From Methanobacterium sp. (lineage in GTDB: Archaea > Methanobacteriota > Methanobacteria > Methanobacteriales > Methanobacteriaceae): 8,946 nt of DNA. A program made the position numbers and the translations under genes. The stretch is from positions 1-8,946 of the forward strand of contig WASR01000115.1 of the NCBI GenBank assembly GCA_009712615.1, read 5' to 3'. The notes beneath the pieces are model-generated. The model was not told where the DNA came from, ran no database searches, and saw nothing but the letters and a program-made list of their open reading frames with translations. This document shows, one piece after another, positions 1 through 7,998 of this stretch. Numbering within the stretch: the first letter of the stretch is position 1; every line of letters starts with the position of its first letter.

Positions 1-3
1 AAT

Positions 4-29
4 TTAAACCATTAATTTATTTGGTTTAA
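4..29. promoter_or_regulatory. 8-bp inverted repeat upstream of uvrB
   Basis: The arms TTAAACCA (4-11) and TGGTTTAA (22-29) are perfect inverted repeats around a 10-nt AT-only centre. The centre of the dyad lies about 58 nt before the uvrB start codon. It could be an operator for the repair operon, or the terminator hairpin of a gene lying off the left edge; no T-tract follows it, which makes the terminator reading weaker. The remaining leader is AT-rich, with TTTAATAC (25-32) as a weak TATA candidate inside the right arm. If that is the TATA box, a protein bound to the dyad would block transcription. This is inference only. Confidence 0.3.
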
Positions 30-74
30 TACTAACTGAAATTTATTCTGTTATTCCAAAGAGAGGATAATAAA

Positions 75-1643
75 ATGTCAGAATTTAAACTAATATCACC
101 CTACAAACCTTTGGGAGATCAACCCAAGGCAATCAAATCTATTTCAGAAGGATTTAATAAAGGTCTGAAACATCAGACTCTCCTGGGTGTTACAGGTTCA
201 GGTAAAACATTCACAATGGCCAATGTTGTTAAAGAGGTTAAAAAACCCACACTGGTCATATCACACAACAAAACACTTGCTGCCCAACTTTATGAAGAAT
301 TTAAAGAATTCTTCCCAGACAACGCAGTAGAGTACTTCGTGAGTTACTATGATTATTATCAGCCAGAAGCTTACATTGCGCAATCTGACACTTATATTGA
401 TAAAGAAGCCCAAATAAACGATGAAATAGATATGATGCGCCACTCTACAACCCAATCCCTCCTTACAAGGGATGATGTGATAGTTGTGAGCAGCGTATCA
501 TGCATCTACGGTATAGGATCTCCTGAAGATTATGGTGGACTCATCCTTTCAGTGGAAGTCGGAGACAGTGACGGAAGGGAAAAAATAATCAGAACCCTCA
601 TTGACATGCAGTACGAAAGAAATGATATCGACTTTACAAGGGGAAAGTTCAGGGTAAGGGGAGATGTTGTAGAAATCAGACCTGCACAGGGAAATATAGG
701 AATCAGAATTGAATTATTTGGAGATGAAGTTGACAGGATATCCTTGATCGATCCCCTGCTTGGAAGTGTTAAGAGAGACATGGATCGTGTGGTTGTTTTC
801 CCAGCCAAACACTTCGTTACATCCAAGGATAAAATCGAATCTGCCATCACAAATATTGAAAAAGAACTTGAAGAAAGGTTAACTGTACTACATTCACAGA
901 ACAAGCTGGTTGAAGCCCAGAGACTTGAACAAAGAACCAGATTTGACATGGAAATGCTGCAAGAAGTAGGTTACTGTACAGGGATAGAAAACTATTCAAT
1001 GCACCTGTCAGGAAGGAAATGGGGTGAAACACCAATTACACTCCTACAGTACTTTCCAGATGATTTCTTAACCATAATAGATGAATCACATGTGACAGTA
1101 CCCCAGATTGGTGGTATGTATGCTGGGGATAGGGCGCGTAAAGATTCTCTGGTTGATCATGGTTTCAGATTACCATCAGCAAGGGAAAACAGACCCCTTA
1201 ATTTCTCTGAATTTGAGATGCTGCAAAATCAAGTCCTCTATGTATCTGCAACTCCTGCCAAGTATGAACTTGGAATCAGTCAAAATATGGTTGAACAGAT
1301 CATAAGACCTACTGGACTGGTTGATCCGGAAATTATAGTTAAACCAGTTGTGGGCCAGGTTGATCATCTTCTAGGAGCAATTCAAGCCAAGGTTAAAAAG
1401 GATCAAAGAATACTTGTCACAACCCTCACCAAAAAAATGGCTGAAGACCTCACAGATTACTATGCCAAGGTCGGAATCAAGGTAAGGTACCTTCACTCTG
1501 ACATCACCACACTCGAGAGAATAGATATCATAGACGAACTTAGAAGAGGCAGTTTCGATTGTCTTGTGGGTGTTAACCTACTGAGGGAGGGGTTGGACCT
1601 TCCTGAAGTATCCCTTGTCGTCATACTTGATGCAGATAAATAA
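75..1643 (+). CDS. uvrB: UvrB N-terminal part (ATPase domain through helicase motif V)
   Basis: This is the 522-residue product actually encoded before the first stop. The start [20 protein letters not shown] is typical of UvrB, and a GAGAGGAT ribosome binding site lies 8-14 nt before ATG 75. It contains Walker A with K44-T45, the aromatic beta-hairpin used to grip damaged DNA (YYDYY at 91-95), DESH at 336-339, and most of helicase domain 3, ending LVVILDADK. It lacks the motif VI arginines, which in the UvrB/helicase family contact the ATP phosphates, and it lacks the UVR motif that binds UvrC. It is therefore expected to bind UvrA and DNA at best and not to support incision. Its relation to the downstream in-frame piece is described in the full-length entry. 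Confidence 0.75.
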   Translation: MSEFKLISPYKPLGDQPKAIKSISEGFNKGLKHQTLLGVTGSGKTFTMANVVKEVKKPTLVISHNKTLAAQLYEEFKEFFPDNAVEYFVSYYDYYQPEAYIAQSDTYIDKEAQINDEIDMMRHSTTQSLLTRDDVIVVSSVSCIYGIGSPEDYGGLILSVEVGDSDGREKIIRTLIDMQYERNDIDFTRGKFRVRGDVVEIRPAQGNIGIRIELFGDEVDRISLIDPLLGSVKRDMDRVVVFPAKHFVTSKDKIESAITNIEKELEERLTVLHSQNKLVEAQRLEQRTRFDMEMLQEVGYCTGIENYSMHLSGRKWGETPITLLQYFPDDFLTIIDESHVTVPQIGGMYAGDRARKDSLVDHGFRLPSARENRPLNFSEFEMLQNQVLYVSATPAKYELGISQNMVEQIIRPTGLVDPEIIVKPVVGQVDHLLGAIQAKVKKDQRILVTTLTKKMAEDLTDYYAKVGIKVRYLHSDITTLERIDIIDELRRGSFDCLVGVNLLREGLDLPEVSLVVILDADK

Positions 1644-1658
1644 TGATTTTTAAGGTAA
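1641..1658 (+). other. Cluster of three in-frame stop codons in uvrB
   Basis: In the uvrB frame the codons are TAA (1641-1643), TGA (1644-1646), TTT, TTA, AGG, TAA (1656-1658), AAA. The UvrB family consensus after DADK is Glu-Gly-Phe-Leu-Arg-Ser. GAA to TAA, GGA to TGA and TCA to TAA are single changes at 1641, 1644 and 1657, each a G:C to T:A transversion. The sequence shows the stops; the ancestral codons are inferred from the family. Confidence 0.8.
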
Positions 1659-1700
1659 AAAACTTCACTCATACAAACAATTGGAAGGGCTGCCAGAAAT

Positions 1701-2027
1701 GTGGAAGGCCAGGTAATTATCTACGCAGATAAAATTACAGACTCCATTAGTTCTGCAGTTGAAATAACCAATGAAAGACGAAGGTTGCAGATAGCCTACA
1801 ACAAAGAACATGGAATCAACCCAAAATCAACCGTAAGATCTGTTAAAGAAAAAACTAAAAAAGATAGTAAGAAAAGGGATAATGTAAAAGACATCCCAAA
1901 GGACGAATTATTACTGTTAATTAAGGATCTAGAGGCAGATATGAAGAAAGCCTCACAAAAGCTTGACTTTGAAACGGCGGCCAAGATCCGTGATAAAATA
2001 CAATTTTTAGAAGGAGCATCAAACTGA
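1701..2027 (+). CDS. uvrB: UvrB C-terminal part (end of motif VI region plus UVR domain)
   Basis: This in-frame continuation of uvrB could start at GTG 1701, with a weak GGAAGGG at 1683-1689 as a ribosome binding site. That GTG is the Val right after IGRAARN, so a protein starting here would lack motif VI; the motif is encoded at 1680-1700 but lies downstream of the stops. The 108 residues include YADKITDSI, a Lys-rich linker, and a C-terminal UVR motif ([18 protein letters not shown], then [12 protein letters not shown]), which in other organisms pairs with the matching motif of UvrC. Independent expression is doubtful: the likely explanation is the remnant of a single uvrB. It ends in TGA overlapping the uvrA ATG by one base, so translation of uvrA may be coupled to this piece. 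Confidence 0.6.
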   Translation: MEGQVIIYADKITDSISSAVEITNERRRLQIAYNKEHGINPKSTVRSVKEKTKKDSKKRDNVKDIPKDELLLLIKDLEADMKKASQKLDFETAAKIRDKIQFLEGASN

Positions 2028-4933
2028 TGAATACTAAAAAGGATTACATAACAATAAAAGGGGCCAGAGAACACAACCTGCAGAATGTTGATCTCACCCT
2101 TCCAAGGGACAAATTTCTAGTGATAACAGGGCTGAGTGGTTCTGGAAAATCTTCCCTTGCATTTGACACCATTTATGCAGAGGGACAGAGAAGATATGTG
2201 GAATCATTATCTGCATATGCCCGTCAATTTTTGGGTCAGATGAAGAAACCTGAAGTTGACTACATAGAAGGACTGTCACCAGCCATATCAATTGATCAAA
2301 AAACAACCCGAGTAAACCCAAGATCCACTGTGGGTACTGTTACAGAGATATATGATTATTTCAGACTATTATTTGCCAGGATCGGAACACCTCACTGTTA
2401 TAAGTGTGGTAAGGAAATTTCTCAACAGACATCTGGACAGATCGTGGACTCCATACTCACCGAACCTGAAGAAACCAAAATTCAGATATTGGCACCTATT
2501 ATTAAAGATAGGAAAGGAGAACACGTCAAGGTCTTCGATGATCTGAAGAAGAAGGGATTTATAAGGGTTCGTGTTGATGGTGAGATTTCTGGTATCGATC
2601 AAGAATTTGATCTGGATAAAAAAAGAAAACACAGCATCGAAGTTGTTGTTGACAGGCTTGTTATTAGAAGGGATGAAGATTTCAAGCGAAGGTTAGCAGA
2701 TTCTGTTGAAACAGCCCTTGAACTCGGTGAAGGTCTGGTTATTGTCTCATTTGCTGATGGTAAATCTGATGACCGCGTTTTCAGTGAACACTTTGCATGT
2801 ACTGACTGTGGAATAAACTTTGAAGAAATAAGTCCCAGGATGTTCTCATTCAACAATCCCCATGGTGCATGTCCTGAATGTAACGGACTTGGAAGTAAGA
2901 TGGAGATAGACACAGATTTTGTTGTACCGGACAAAAACCTTTCATTGAATGATGGAGCCATACTGCCATGGAGTAAATCTGGTAACAAGGACAATTACTA
3001 CTCCCAGATGTTGAAGGCTGTGTCTGATCATTATGGTTTTAGCATGGACACACCATTTGAAGACCTTCCACAGAAGTATCAGGACTACATTCTCTATGGA
3101 ACACCCGACAAAATTGAATTTAATTTCAACAGAAAAAACAGACATTACAAAGTTAACAGACGTTTTGAAGGTGTTGTTAAACGTATGGAACGATTGTTCA
3201 TGGAAACCCAATCCAACTACATGAGGAGCTACGTTGGTAAATTCATGAGTGATCGTAAATGTCCTGTTTGTGAAGGAACCAGACTCAGACCCGAAAGCAG
3301 ATCAGTGACTGTGGGTGGAATATCCATATCTGAAGTTGTTGAAATGCCAATTAAAGCTTCAAAAAAATTTTTTGACGAGCTAGAACTCAGTGAAATGGAA
3401 CTCTACATTGCCAAGGAGATATTGAAGGAAATTAAGGAACGTTTAAAATTCCTGGTTGATGTGGGTCTTGATTACATAACCCTCGACAGATCTTCTGGTA
3501 CCTTAAGTGGAGGAGAGGCACAGAGAATAAGGCTTGCCACACAGATAGGTTCGGGATTGGTAGGTGTTCTATATATTTTAGATGAACCAAGTATAGGACT
3601 TCATCAGAGGGACAATGCACGTTTAATTGAAACCTTAAAAAGGCTCAGAGATATTGGTAACACACTCATAGTTGTTGAACACGATGAAGACACCATAATG
3701 TCAGCAGACCATGTGGTAGACATTGGTCCAGGTGCAGGGGAACATGGTGGTAAGGTCATTGCAGAAGGAACTCCTAAAGAAATCATGGAAAATCCTGATT
3801 CAATCACAGGACAGTACCTTTCTCGAAGAGAACTCATTGAAGTACCTGAAAATAGAAATCTTCCAAATGGAAATTATTTGACTGTGAAGGGAGCCAGACA
3901 GAACAACCTCAAAGGAATAGATGTTCAATTTCCATTGGGAGTATTCACCTGTATAACAGGGGTGTCAGGTTCAGGTAAAAGTACGTTAATAAACGATGTT
4001 CTCTACAAGGGAGTTAATGGTAAGCTCAACCGTAAGAACATGCTTGCAGGTAAGCATGATGAAATAACAGGTATTGAAAACCTGGACAAAGTGATCATCA
4101 TTGATCAGTCCCCAATAGGTAGAACTCCTCGATCCAACTCTGCAACCTACACAGGAGTTTTCACCCATATAAGGGAGCTCTTTGCAACAACTGTCGCAGC
4201 TAAAAGTAGGGGATACAAGCCCGGAAGATTCAGTTTCAATGTTAAAGGTGGACGCTGTGAAGCTTGTAGTGGTGATGGAATAATCAAGATTGAAATGCAT
4301 TTTCTAGCAGATGTTTACGTGCCTTGTGAGGTTTGCAAAGGTAAACGGTACAATAGAGAAACCTTGGATGTGAGGTACAAAGGTAAAAACATAGCAGAAG
4401 TGCTTGATATGACTGTAGAAGAGTCATTAGAGTTTTTTAAGAACATCCCTAAGATCCATAAGAAACTCAAAACATTGGATGATGTAGGGCTTGGATACAT
4501 CAAACTAGGTCAACCTGCAACCACCCTCTCGGGAGGAGAAGCACAAAGAGTTAAACTGGCCAAGGAATTAAGCAGACAAAGTACAGGGAAAACTCTGTAC
4601 ATCCTGGATGAACCAACCACTGGACTTCACTTTGCAGATATTAAAAAGTTGTTGGATGTTCTCGGACGTTTAAGGGATTCGGGCAACACAATCCTTGTGA
4701 TTGAACACAATCTGGATGTTATTAAGACTGCTGACTACATCATCGATCTAGGTCCTGAAGGTGGAGACGATGGTGGTAGAGTCGTTGCAGAGGGTACACC
4801 CGAAGAAATTGCCATGGGTACAAGTTACACTGGAAAGTATCTTAAAACTGTTTTAGAAGAAAGTGTACCCAACATATCCGGTGAAATCATTACAGACAGT
4901 GATATGGTAGAAACTGCACCTAAAAACAGTTAG
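2027..4933 (+). CDS. uvrA: UvrA, excision nuclease subunit A (DNA damage-recognition ABC ATPase)
   Basis: UvrA is a dimeric, DNA-binding ATPase of the ABC superfamily that finds bulky lesions and loads UvrB. The 968-residue protein (about 940 is usual) has two ABC modules. The first has Walker A GLSGSGKS (35-42), signature LSGGEAQR (493-500) and Walker B ILDEP (517-521). The second has Walker A GVSGSGKS (645-652), signature LSGGEAQR (834-841) and Walker B ILDEP (859-863). Cys pairs are at C124/C127, at C258/C261 with C282/C285, and at C744/C747 with C767/C770; the last two sets are the known zinc modules of the family. The start overlaps the uvrB stop (TGATG), with AAGGAG at 2011-2016 as ribosome binding site. 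The last 25 or so residues form a non-conserved acidic tail. No interruption is seen, in contrast to uvrB, so the two genes are expected to be co-transcribed but only UvrA is intact. uvrC is not in the window. Confidence 0.97.
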   Translation: MNTKKDYITIKGAREHNLQNVDLTLPRDKFLVITGLSGSGKSSLAFDTIYAEGQRRYVESLSAYARQFLGQMKKPEVDYIEGLSPAISIDQKTTRVNPRSTVGTVTEIYDYFRLLFARIGTPHCYKCGKEISQQTSGQIVDSILTEPEETKIQILAPIIKDRKGEHVKVFDDLKKKGFIRVRVDGEISGIDQEFDLDKKRKHSIEVVVDRLVIRRDEDFKRRLADSVETALELGEGLVIVSFADGKSDDRVFSEHFACTDCGINFEEISPRMFSFNNPHGACPECNGLGSKMEIDTDFVVPDKNLSLNDGAILPWSKSGNKDNYYSQMLKAVSDHYGFSMDTPFEDLPQKYQDYILYGTPDKIEFNFNRKNRHYKVNRRFEGVVKRMERLFMETQSNYMRSYVGKFMSDRKCPVCEGTRLRPESRSVTVGGISISEVVEMPIKASKKFFDELELSEMELYIAKEILKEIKERLKFLVDVGLDYITLDRSSGTLSGGEAQRIRLATQIGSGLVGVLYILDEPSIGLHQRDNARLIETLKRLRDIGNTLIVVEHDEDTIMSADHVVDIGPGAGEHGGKVIAEGTPKEIMENPDSITGQYLSRRELIEVPENRNLPNGNYLTVKGARQNNLKGIDVQFPLGVFTCITGVSGSGKSTLINDVLYKGVNGKLNRKNMLAGKHDEITGIENLDKVIIIDQSPIGRTPRSNSATYTGVFTHIRELFATTVAAKSRGYKPGRFSFNVKGGRCEACSGDGIIKIEMHFLADVYVPCEVCKGKRYNRETLDVRYKGKNIAEVLDMTVEESLEFFKNIPKIHKKLKTLDDVGLGYIKLGQPATTLSGGEAQRVKLAKELSRQSTGKTLYILDEPTTGLHFADIKKLLDVLGRLRDSGNTILVIEHNLDVIKTADYIIDLGPEGGDDGGRVVAEGTPEEIAMGTSYTGKYLKTVLEESVPNISGEIITDSDMVETAPKNS

Positions 4934-4960
4934 TTAAAAGTTCAGTTCTTCCATCAACCC

Positions 4961-5017
4961 TATTTTTTTCTTTTACATTCTAATTTAATCTCAATCCCAT
5001 TTTCTAATATTTTTTTT
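4961..5017 (+). terminator. T-tract termination region after uvrA
   Basis: The non-template strand carries a T-rich run at 4962-4974 (seven T, C, four T) and an eight-T run at 5010-5017, within 85 nt of the uvrA stop. Archaeal RNA polymerase is known to terminate at such oligo(T) tracts without needing a hairpin, and none is evident here. The whole stretch 4934-5040 is pyrimidine-rich and holds no gene. Placement just before a new promoter supports the call. Confidence 0.55.
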
Positions 5018-5053
5018 ACATCAAATTTATTTTTAAGTCCAAGAAATAAATGG

Positions 5054-5081
5054 AAGGAATTATATACCAAGGAGTTATATA
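5054..5081 (+). promoter_or_regulatory. Duplicated BRE/TATA promoter of the signalling cluster
   Basis: AAGGAATTATATA (5054-5066) and AAGGAGTTATATA (5069-5081) match at 12 of 13 positions with a 15-nt period. Each looks like an archaeal purine-rich BRE followed directly by a TATA box. With the usual spacing of about 25 nt from TATA to start site, transcripts would begin near 5090 and near 5105, leaving a leader of about 120-135 nt before the kinase at 5225. It is the only strong promoter-like element seen between 4934 and 8851, so it probably drives the whole cluster. Confidence 0.6.
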
Positions 5082-5093
5082 GAATTTATTATT

Positions 5094-5204
5094 ATGATTA
5101 AGCGCTGTTTTTCGGGGGGAAGTTCAGCTATTAACCACAATACAGTTCAATGGTTGATCCAATTTTCATTCCGATTTTTGCACAGTATTGTTCAAAAAAA
5201 ATAA
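5094..5204 (+). CDS. Doubtful 36-codon ORF in the kinase leader
   Basis: ATG 5094 opens a 36-residue frame ending at TAA 5202-5204, 20 nt before the kinase start. There is no ribosome binding site. The ATG lies roughly where transcription from the first TATA box (5060-5066) should begin, so a leaderless message is conceivable. The peptide begins MIKRCFSGGSS and ends in Lys-Lys, and has no motif I recognise. Chance alone can explain an ORF of this length in AT-rich DNA. It also overlaps both possible stem-loops of the leader, which could equally be the functional element. Confidence 0.15.
   Translation: MIKRCFSGGSSAINHNTVQWLIQFSFRFLHSIVQKK
5104..5191 (+). promoter_or_regulatory. Possible structured 5' leader with two stem-loops
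   Basis: The first possible hairpin pairs GCTG (5104-5107) with CAGC (5125-5128), and TTTC (5110-5113) with GAAG (5119-5122, including one G-U), around a run of G. The second pairs ACAATACAGTTCAA (5137-5150) with TTGCACAGTATTGT (5178-5191), matching 12 of 14 positions around a 27-nt loop. The SD GGAG (5211-5214) of the kinase follows 20 nt later. No known riboswitch class is recognised. Folding was judged by eye without energies. Confidence 0.3.
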
Positions 5205-5224
5205 TTAAACGGAGAAATTAAAAA

Positions 5225-6100
5225 ATGATTAGCGGGTTTTTAATCGCAATACCATCTCTTGATCCTATTTACAATGTTTTAGGGCGGGGAGACTATTTTA
5301 TGCTTCTTCTTCTGTTACTTGTGATCCTGATGGTTGCACTGTTAACTGAACGTGTTGAAAAGGTCAGAACTCTGAACAAGTTGAATGAAGAACTCAAATT
5401 AGAAGCAATTAAACTAGAAGATGCAAACAATGAACTTGAAGCCTTTGCATATTCTGTTTCACACGATTTAAGAGTGCCTTTAAGGGCAATTGATGGTTTT
5501 TCACGAATTGTAATCGAAGATTATGAACAAGAACTTGATGAAGAAGGTGTGAGGCTTTTAAACATCATACGTGATAACACCAAGAAGATGGGTCAGTTAA
5601 TAGATGACATTCTCCTACTTTCACGCGCAGGGCGTCAGGAAATGAATATTGGCAAGTTAGATTTAACATCACTAGCTAAAAATGTTTACAACGAATTTCA
5701 GCAGGAAACAAGTACCAGAAACATTGACTTTGTTGTTGAAGATACACCACAAGTTGAAGCAGACAGGGCACTCATGACCCAAGTTTTAACCAATTTAATT
5801 GGAAATGCCATTAAATTCACCAAAAAAACAGAACATCCCAGGATAGAATTTGGTTACAGTGAAGATGAATCCAACTACATTTACCATGTCAAGGATAATG
5901 GTGCAGGTTTTAACATGAAGTACTACGATAAACTCTTCGGACTATTTCAAAGACTTCACAGCCAGGAAGAATTCGAAGGTACTGGAGTTGGACTCTCAAT
6001 TGTCCAAAGAATCGTAAGCAGACATAATGGACGTGTTTGGGGTGAAGGAGAAGTTGGCAAGGGCGCAACAATTTATTTTTCACTGCCTAAGAACAAATAG
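5225..6100 (+). CDS. Membrane-anchored HisKA histidine kinase with a phytochrome-like catalytic core
   Basis: This is a 291-residue sensor-type kinase that should autophosphorylate on His and pass the phosphate to a receiver. One clear transmembrane helix lies at about residues 24-41, followed by a coiled coil (about 42-72). The HisKA domain has H-box [13 protein letters not shown] with the phosphoacceptor H80. The ATPase domain has the N-box NLIGNAIKF (190-198), G1 DNGAG (224-228), F-box LFGLFQRLH (237-245) and G2 GTGVGL (252-257). The catalytic core resembles that of cyanobacterial phytochrome kinases, but no GAF, PHY, PAS or extracellular sensor is present, so the input is unknown. SD GGAG (5211-5214) lies 10 nt before ATG. 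It is the first gene of the cluster, 46 nt before an Rcp1-like regulator, its probable partner. The core family is also common in archaea, so the phytochrome likeness says nothing about light sensing. Confidence 0.9.
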   Translation: MISGFLIAIPSLDPIYNVLGRGDYFMLLLLLLVILMVALLTERVEKVRTLNKLNEELKLEAIKLEDANNELEAFAYSVSHDLRVPLRAIDGFSRIVIEDYEQELDEEGVRLLNIIRDNTKKMGQLIDDILLLSRAGRQEMNIGKLDLTSLAKNVYNEFQQETSTRNIDFVVEDTPQVEADRALMTQVLTNLIGNAIKFTKKTEHPRIEFGYSEDESNYIYHVKDNGAGFNMKYYDKLFGLFQRLHSQEEFEGTGVGLSIVQRIVSRHNGRVWGEGEVGKGATIYFSLPKNK

Positions 6101-6146
6101 TGCTGAATAATAATTAATTCCTAAAAGAACGGAGGAGAAGATAGTT

Positions 6147-6608
6147 ATGAGCTTGGATGAAACTGAAATTCTACTGGTCGAAGACAATCCAACAGATGCT
6201 GAACTCACAATGAGGGCTTTAAAGAGGAAAAATTTGATCAACAAATTGGTATGGGTTAAAGATGGAGCCGAAGCTCTGGATTTCATATTTGCAAAGGGAG
6301 AGTTTTTAGATAGAAATCCTGAAGATCTGCCTAAACTCATACTCCTCGATCTTAGAATGCCTAAAGTGGATGGTTTGGAAGTCCTTCATAAGATTAAGGA
6401 AAATGAAAGCACTAAAAACATCCCCGTAGTTGTTTTAACATCTTCCAAAGAAGACCGGGATATTGTGGAAAGTTATAAATTGGGAGTTAACAGTTACGTA
6501 AGCAAACCTGTTGAATTCGATGAATTTATTGAAGCTGTTTCTACCATGGGATTTTACTGGATACTCATAAACAAACCACCTTCAGAGGTGCCTCAAGGAA
6601 CCGATTAG
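6147..6608 (+). CDS. Single-domain response regulator, Rcp1-like (CheY fold)
   Basis: This 153-residue protein consists of one receiver domain. Key residues are the acidic pair E12-D13, phosphoacceptor D68 ([11 protein letters not shown]), T98 in VVLTSS and K120 in SKP. The insertion between beta2 and beta3 ([17 protein letters not shown]) and the ending [19 protein letters not shown] are typical of the Rcp1 group that partners with cyanobacterial phytochromes. A strong GGAGGAG site (6131-6137) lies 9 nt before ATG 6147. With no output domain, it probably acts as a phosphate carrier or by protein contact between the upstream kinase and other members of the cluster. Its last codons overlap the expected start region of the hybrid kinase that follows. 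Confidence 0.92.
   Translation: MSLDETEILLVEDNPTDAELTMRALKRKNLINKLVWVKDGAEALDFIFAKGEFLDRNPEDLPKLILLDLRMPKVDGLEVLHKIKENESTKNIPVVVLTSSKEDRDIVESYKLGVNSYVSKPVEFDEFIEAVSTMGFYWILINKPPSEVPQGTD
6585..6590 (+). promoter_or_regulatory. GAGGTG ribosome binding site for the hybrid kinase
   Basis: GAGGTG matches the archaeal anti-SD core well and sits inside the end of the response-regulator gene. It points to a start near 6595-6606 in the next frame, which is where homologous receiver domains would begin, but no ATG, GTG or TTG is found there. The first TTG (6613) is 22 nt away, too far for normal use. Confidence 0.45.
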
Positions 6609-6612
6609 GATA

Positions 6613-7998
6613 TTGCTGGTTGAAGATGTTGAGTTAGATGCTGAATTAACTGAGCGTGAACTCAAAAGAAGCAACATTAATTATATATCAAAAAGGGTCG
6701 AGGAAGAATCTGACTTTATAGATCATTTAATATCTTTTAAACCCGACATTATTCTTGCAGATCATTCTCTTCCAAATTTTGATGGTGTAACAGCCCTTAA
6801 AATTACTAAGGAAAAATGTCCTGAAACTCCATTCATATTTGTTAGTGGTAAAATTGGGGAAGACTTCGCAGTTGAAATGTTGAAAGAAGGTGCAACAGAC
6901 TACGTTCTTAAAAGTAACCTTCCTAAACTTGGCCATGCAGTTCAAAGAGCCCTTAAAGAATTTAACGAACAAGTTGAACTTAAATATGCCCAGGAAGCAC
7001 TTTTAGAAAGTGAGAACAAGTACCGTACATTATTTGAAAAAAATAAACATCCAATTATAGTATTTGATGATAAGGGAAACTTCACAGATTCAAATGAAGC
7101 TGCACTCTTATTTATGGAGACCAACAGGGAACAACTTCTAACCAAAAATTTATCGGACTTTATATTATATACTGATGATGTAGAAACCATAGGAAGCGAA
7201 GAATTTTGGAATACAAAGGATAATTTAGAAGTTACATTTGAAATCAAAAATAAGCTTAAAATTTTAGAACTCACCCTCACTCCAGTGTATCTTAACACTA
7301 AAACCATAGTTTTTGGTGTGGGTACAGATATAACCAAACGTAAAATTGATGAGGAAAAGATTTTAAATTCCTTGAAGGAAAAGGAGTTGCTTTTAAGGGA
7401 AATTCACCACAGGGTTAAAAATAATCTGCAGATAATATCCACGTTACTCACACTTCAATCTTCACAAAACAACAACATCAATGTTGATGATCTTTACAGA
7501 GAAAGCCAAAACCGTATCCAATCTATATCATTGATCCATGAGAATTTGTACCATTCCAAGGATCTGGCCAACATTAACTTTGAAATCTATACCAAGGGTT
7601 TGATAACGGATCTTTTTGATTCTTATGGTATAGATTCCCATAAAGTTAAGTTAAACCTTGATATCGATGATATTACTATGGGTATTGAAACTGCAATTCC
7701 ATGTGGATTGATAATAAATGAACTTGTGTCAAACTCACTTAAACATGGTTTTTCAGACTTGGATACCGGTGAAGTAAATGTTAAACTGCACAGAATTCAA
7801 GAGGGAAAGTTTTCACTATTTATTAGTGATACAGGAAAACCATTTCCAGAAGATATAAGCCTGGTTAACAACGAAACTTTAGGATTGGAACTCATTAAAA
7901 ATCTGGTAAACCAGCTTGATGCTCAACTTAAATTTGACAGAGGCAAAAAGGAATTCAACATAATTTTTAAGGAACTCGAATACAAGGAGAGAATTTAA
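6613..7998 (+). CDS. Hybrid REC-PAS-HisKA_2 histidine kinase
   Basis: This soluble kinase of at least 461 residues has a receiver domain as input. The receiver has E4-D5, phosphoacceptor D50 ([12 protein letters not shown]), S78 and K100. A helical linker (about 105-130) leads to a PAS domain (about 133-245, ending [10 protein letters not shown]). A HisKA_2-type dimerisation domain follows, with [17 protein letters not shown] (phosphoacceptor H265), then an ATPase domain with E370 and N374 ([13 protein letters not shown]), D406 (SDTGKP) and a reduced glycine motif LGLELIK (423-429). This order is common in methanogens. TTG 6613 cuts into the first beta strand: the open frame continues upstream to 6571 and encodes [10 protein letters not shown] across 6598-6627, so the true N-terminus probably lies at or before ATT 6604. 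Its stop overlaps the next ATG by one base. It likely takes phosphate on D50 from the upstream pair and then signals to the receiver that follows. Confidence 0.88.
   Translation: MLVEDVELDAELTERELKRSNINYISKRVEEESDFIDHLISFKPDIILADHSLPNFDGVTALKITKEKCPETPFIFVSGKIGEDFAVEMLKEGATDYVLKSNLPKLGHAVQRALKEFNEQVELKYAQEALLESENKYRTLFEKNKHPIIVFDDKGNFTDSNEAALLFMETNREQLLTKNLSDFILYTDDVETIGSEEFWNTKDNLEVTFEIKNKLKILELTLTPVYLNTKTIVFGVGTDITKRKIDEEKILNSLKEKELLLREIHHRVKNNLQIISTLLTLQSSQNNNINVDDLYRESQNRIQSISLIHENLYHSKDLANINFEIYTKGLITDLFDSYGIDSHKVKLNLDIDDITMGIETAIPCGLIINELVSNSLKHGFSDLDTGEVNVKLHRIQEGKFSLFISDTGKPFPEDISLVNNETLGLELIKNLVNQLDAQLKFDRGKKEFNIIFKELEYKERI

Larger units (their letters stand above)
75..2027 (+). pseudogene. 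uvrB: UvrB, excision nuclease subunit B, full reading frame interrupted by three stop codons
   Basis: UvrB is the damage-verifying helicase-like subunit of the UvrABC nucleotide excision repair nuclease. It is loaded onto DNA by UvrA and recruits UvrC. Reading straight through from ATG 75 to TGA 2025-2027 gives 651 codons, the normal family length. The frame holds Walker A (G38-T45), the Tyr-rich beta-hairpin (Y91-Y95), the DESH Walker B (336-339), motif VI IGRAARN (536-542) and a C-terminal UVR motif near residues 610-650. Codons 523, 524 and 528 are TAA, TGA and TAA, where relatives have Glu, Gly and Ser of the DADKEGFLRS block. The Phe-Leu-Arg between them and everything after are preserved in frame, so these are substitutions and not a frameshift. 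Translation as written would stop before motif VI and give an inactive protein. The rest looks well preserved, so either the damage is very recent or the base calls here are wrong. The product family is certain; the broken state depends on the sequence being correct. Confidence 0.85.

Noticed and set aside
1641..1658. Recoding or readthrough of stops (for example selenocysteine or pyrrolysine) as an explanation for uvrB.
   Set aside because: Two TAA and one TGA are mixed within six codons, and the family residues there are Glu, Gly and Ser. No recoding mechanism covers this set, and no SECIS-like element was recognised.
1643..1720. Frameshift as the cause of the uvrB break.
   Set aside because: Codons before 1641 and after 1658 are in the same frame, and FLR between the stops matches the family, so no indel is needed.
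1643..1732. 29-codon ORF with a CQKC motif that starts in a TAATGA overlap at the first uvrB stop.
   Set aside because: It is the shifted frame of the conserved IGRAARN region; the CxxC arises from out-of-frame codons, and there is no ribosome binding site.
2094..4503. Several open frames of 60-130 codons on the minus strand within uvrA.
   Set aside because: They are antisense shadows of a strongly conserved gene, with no start signals or recognisable domains.
5225..6100. Calling the first kinase a phytochrome.
   Set aside because: Only the catalytic core is similar; there is no GAF/PHY region and no chromophore-binding cysteine context.
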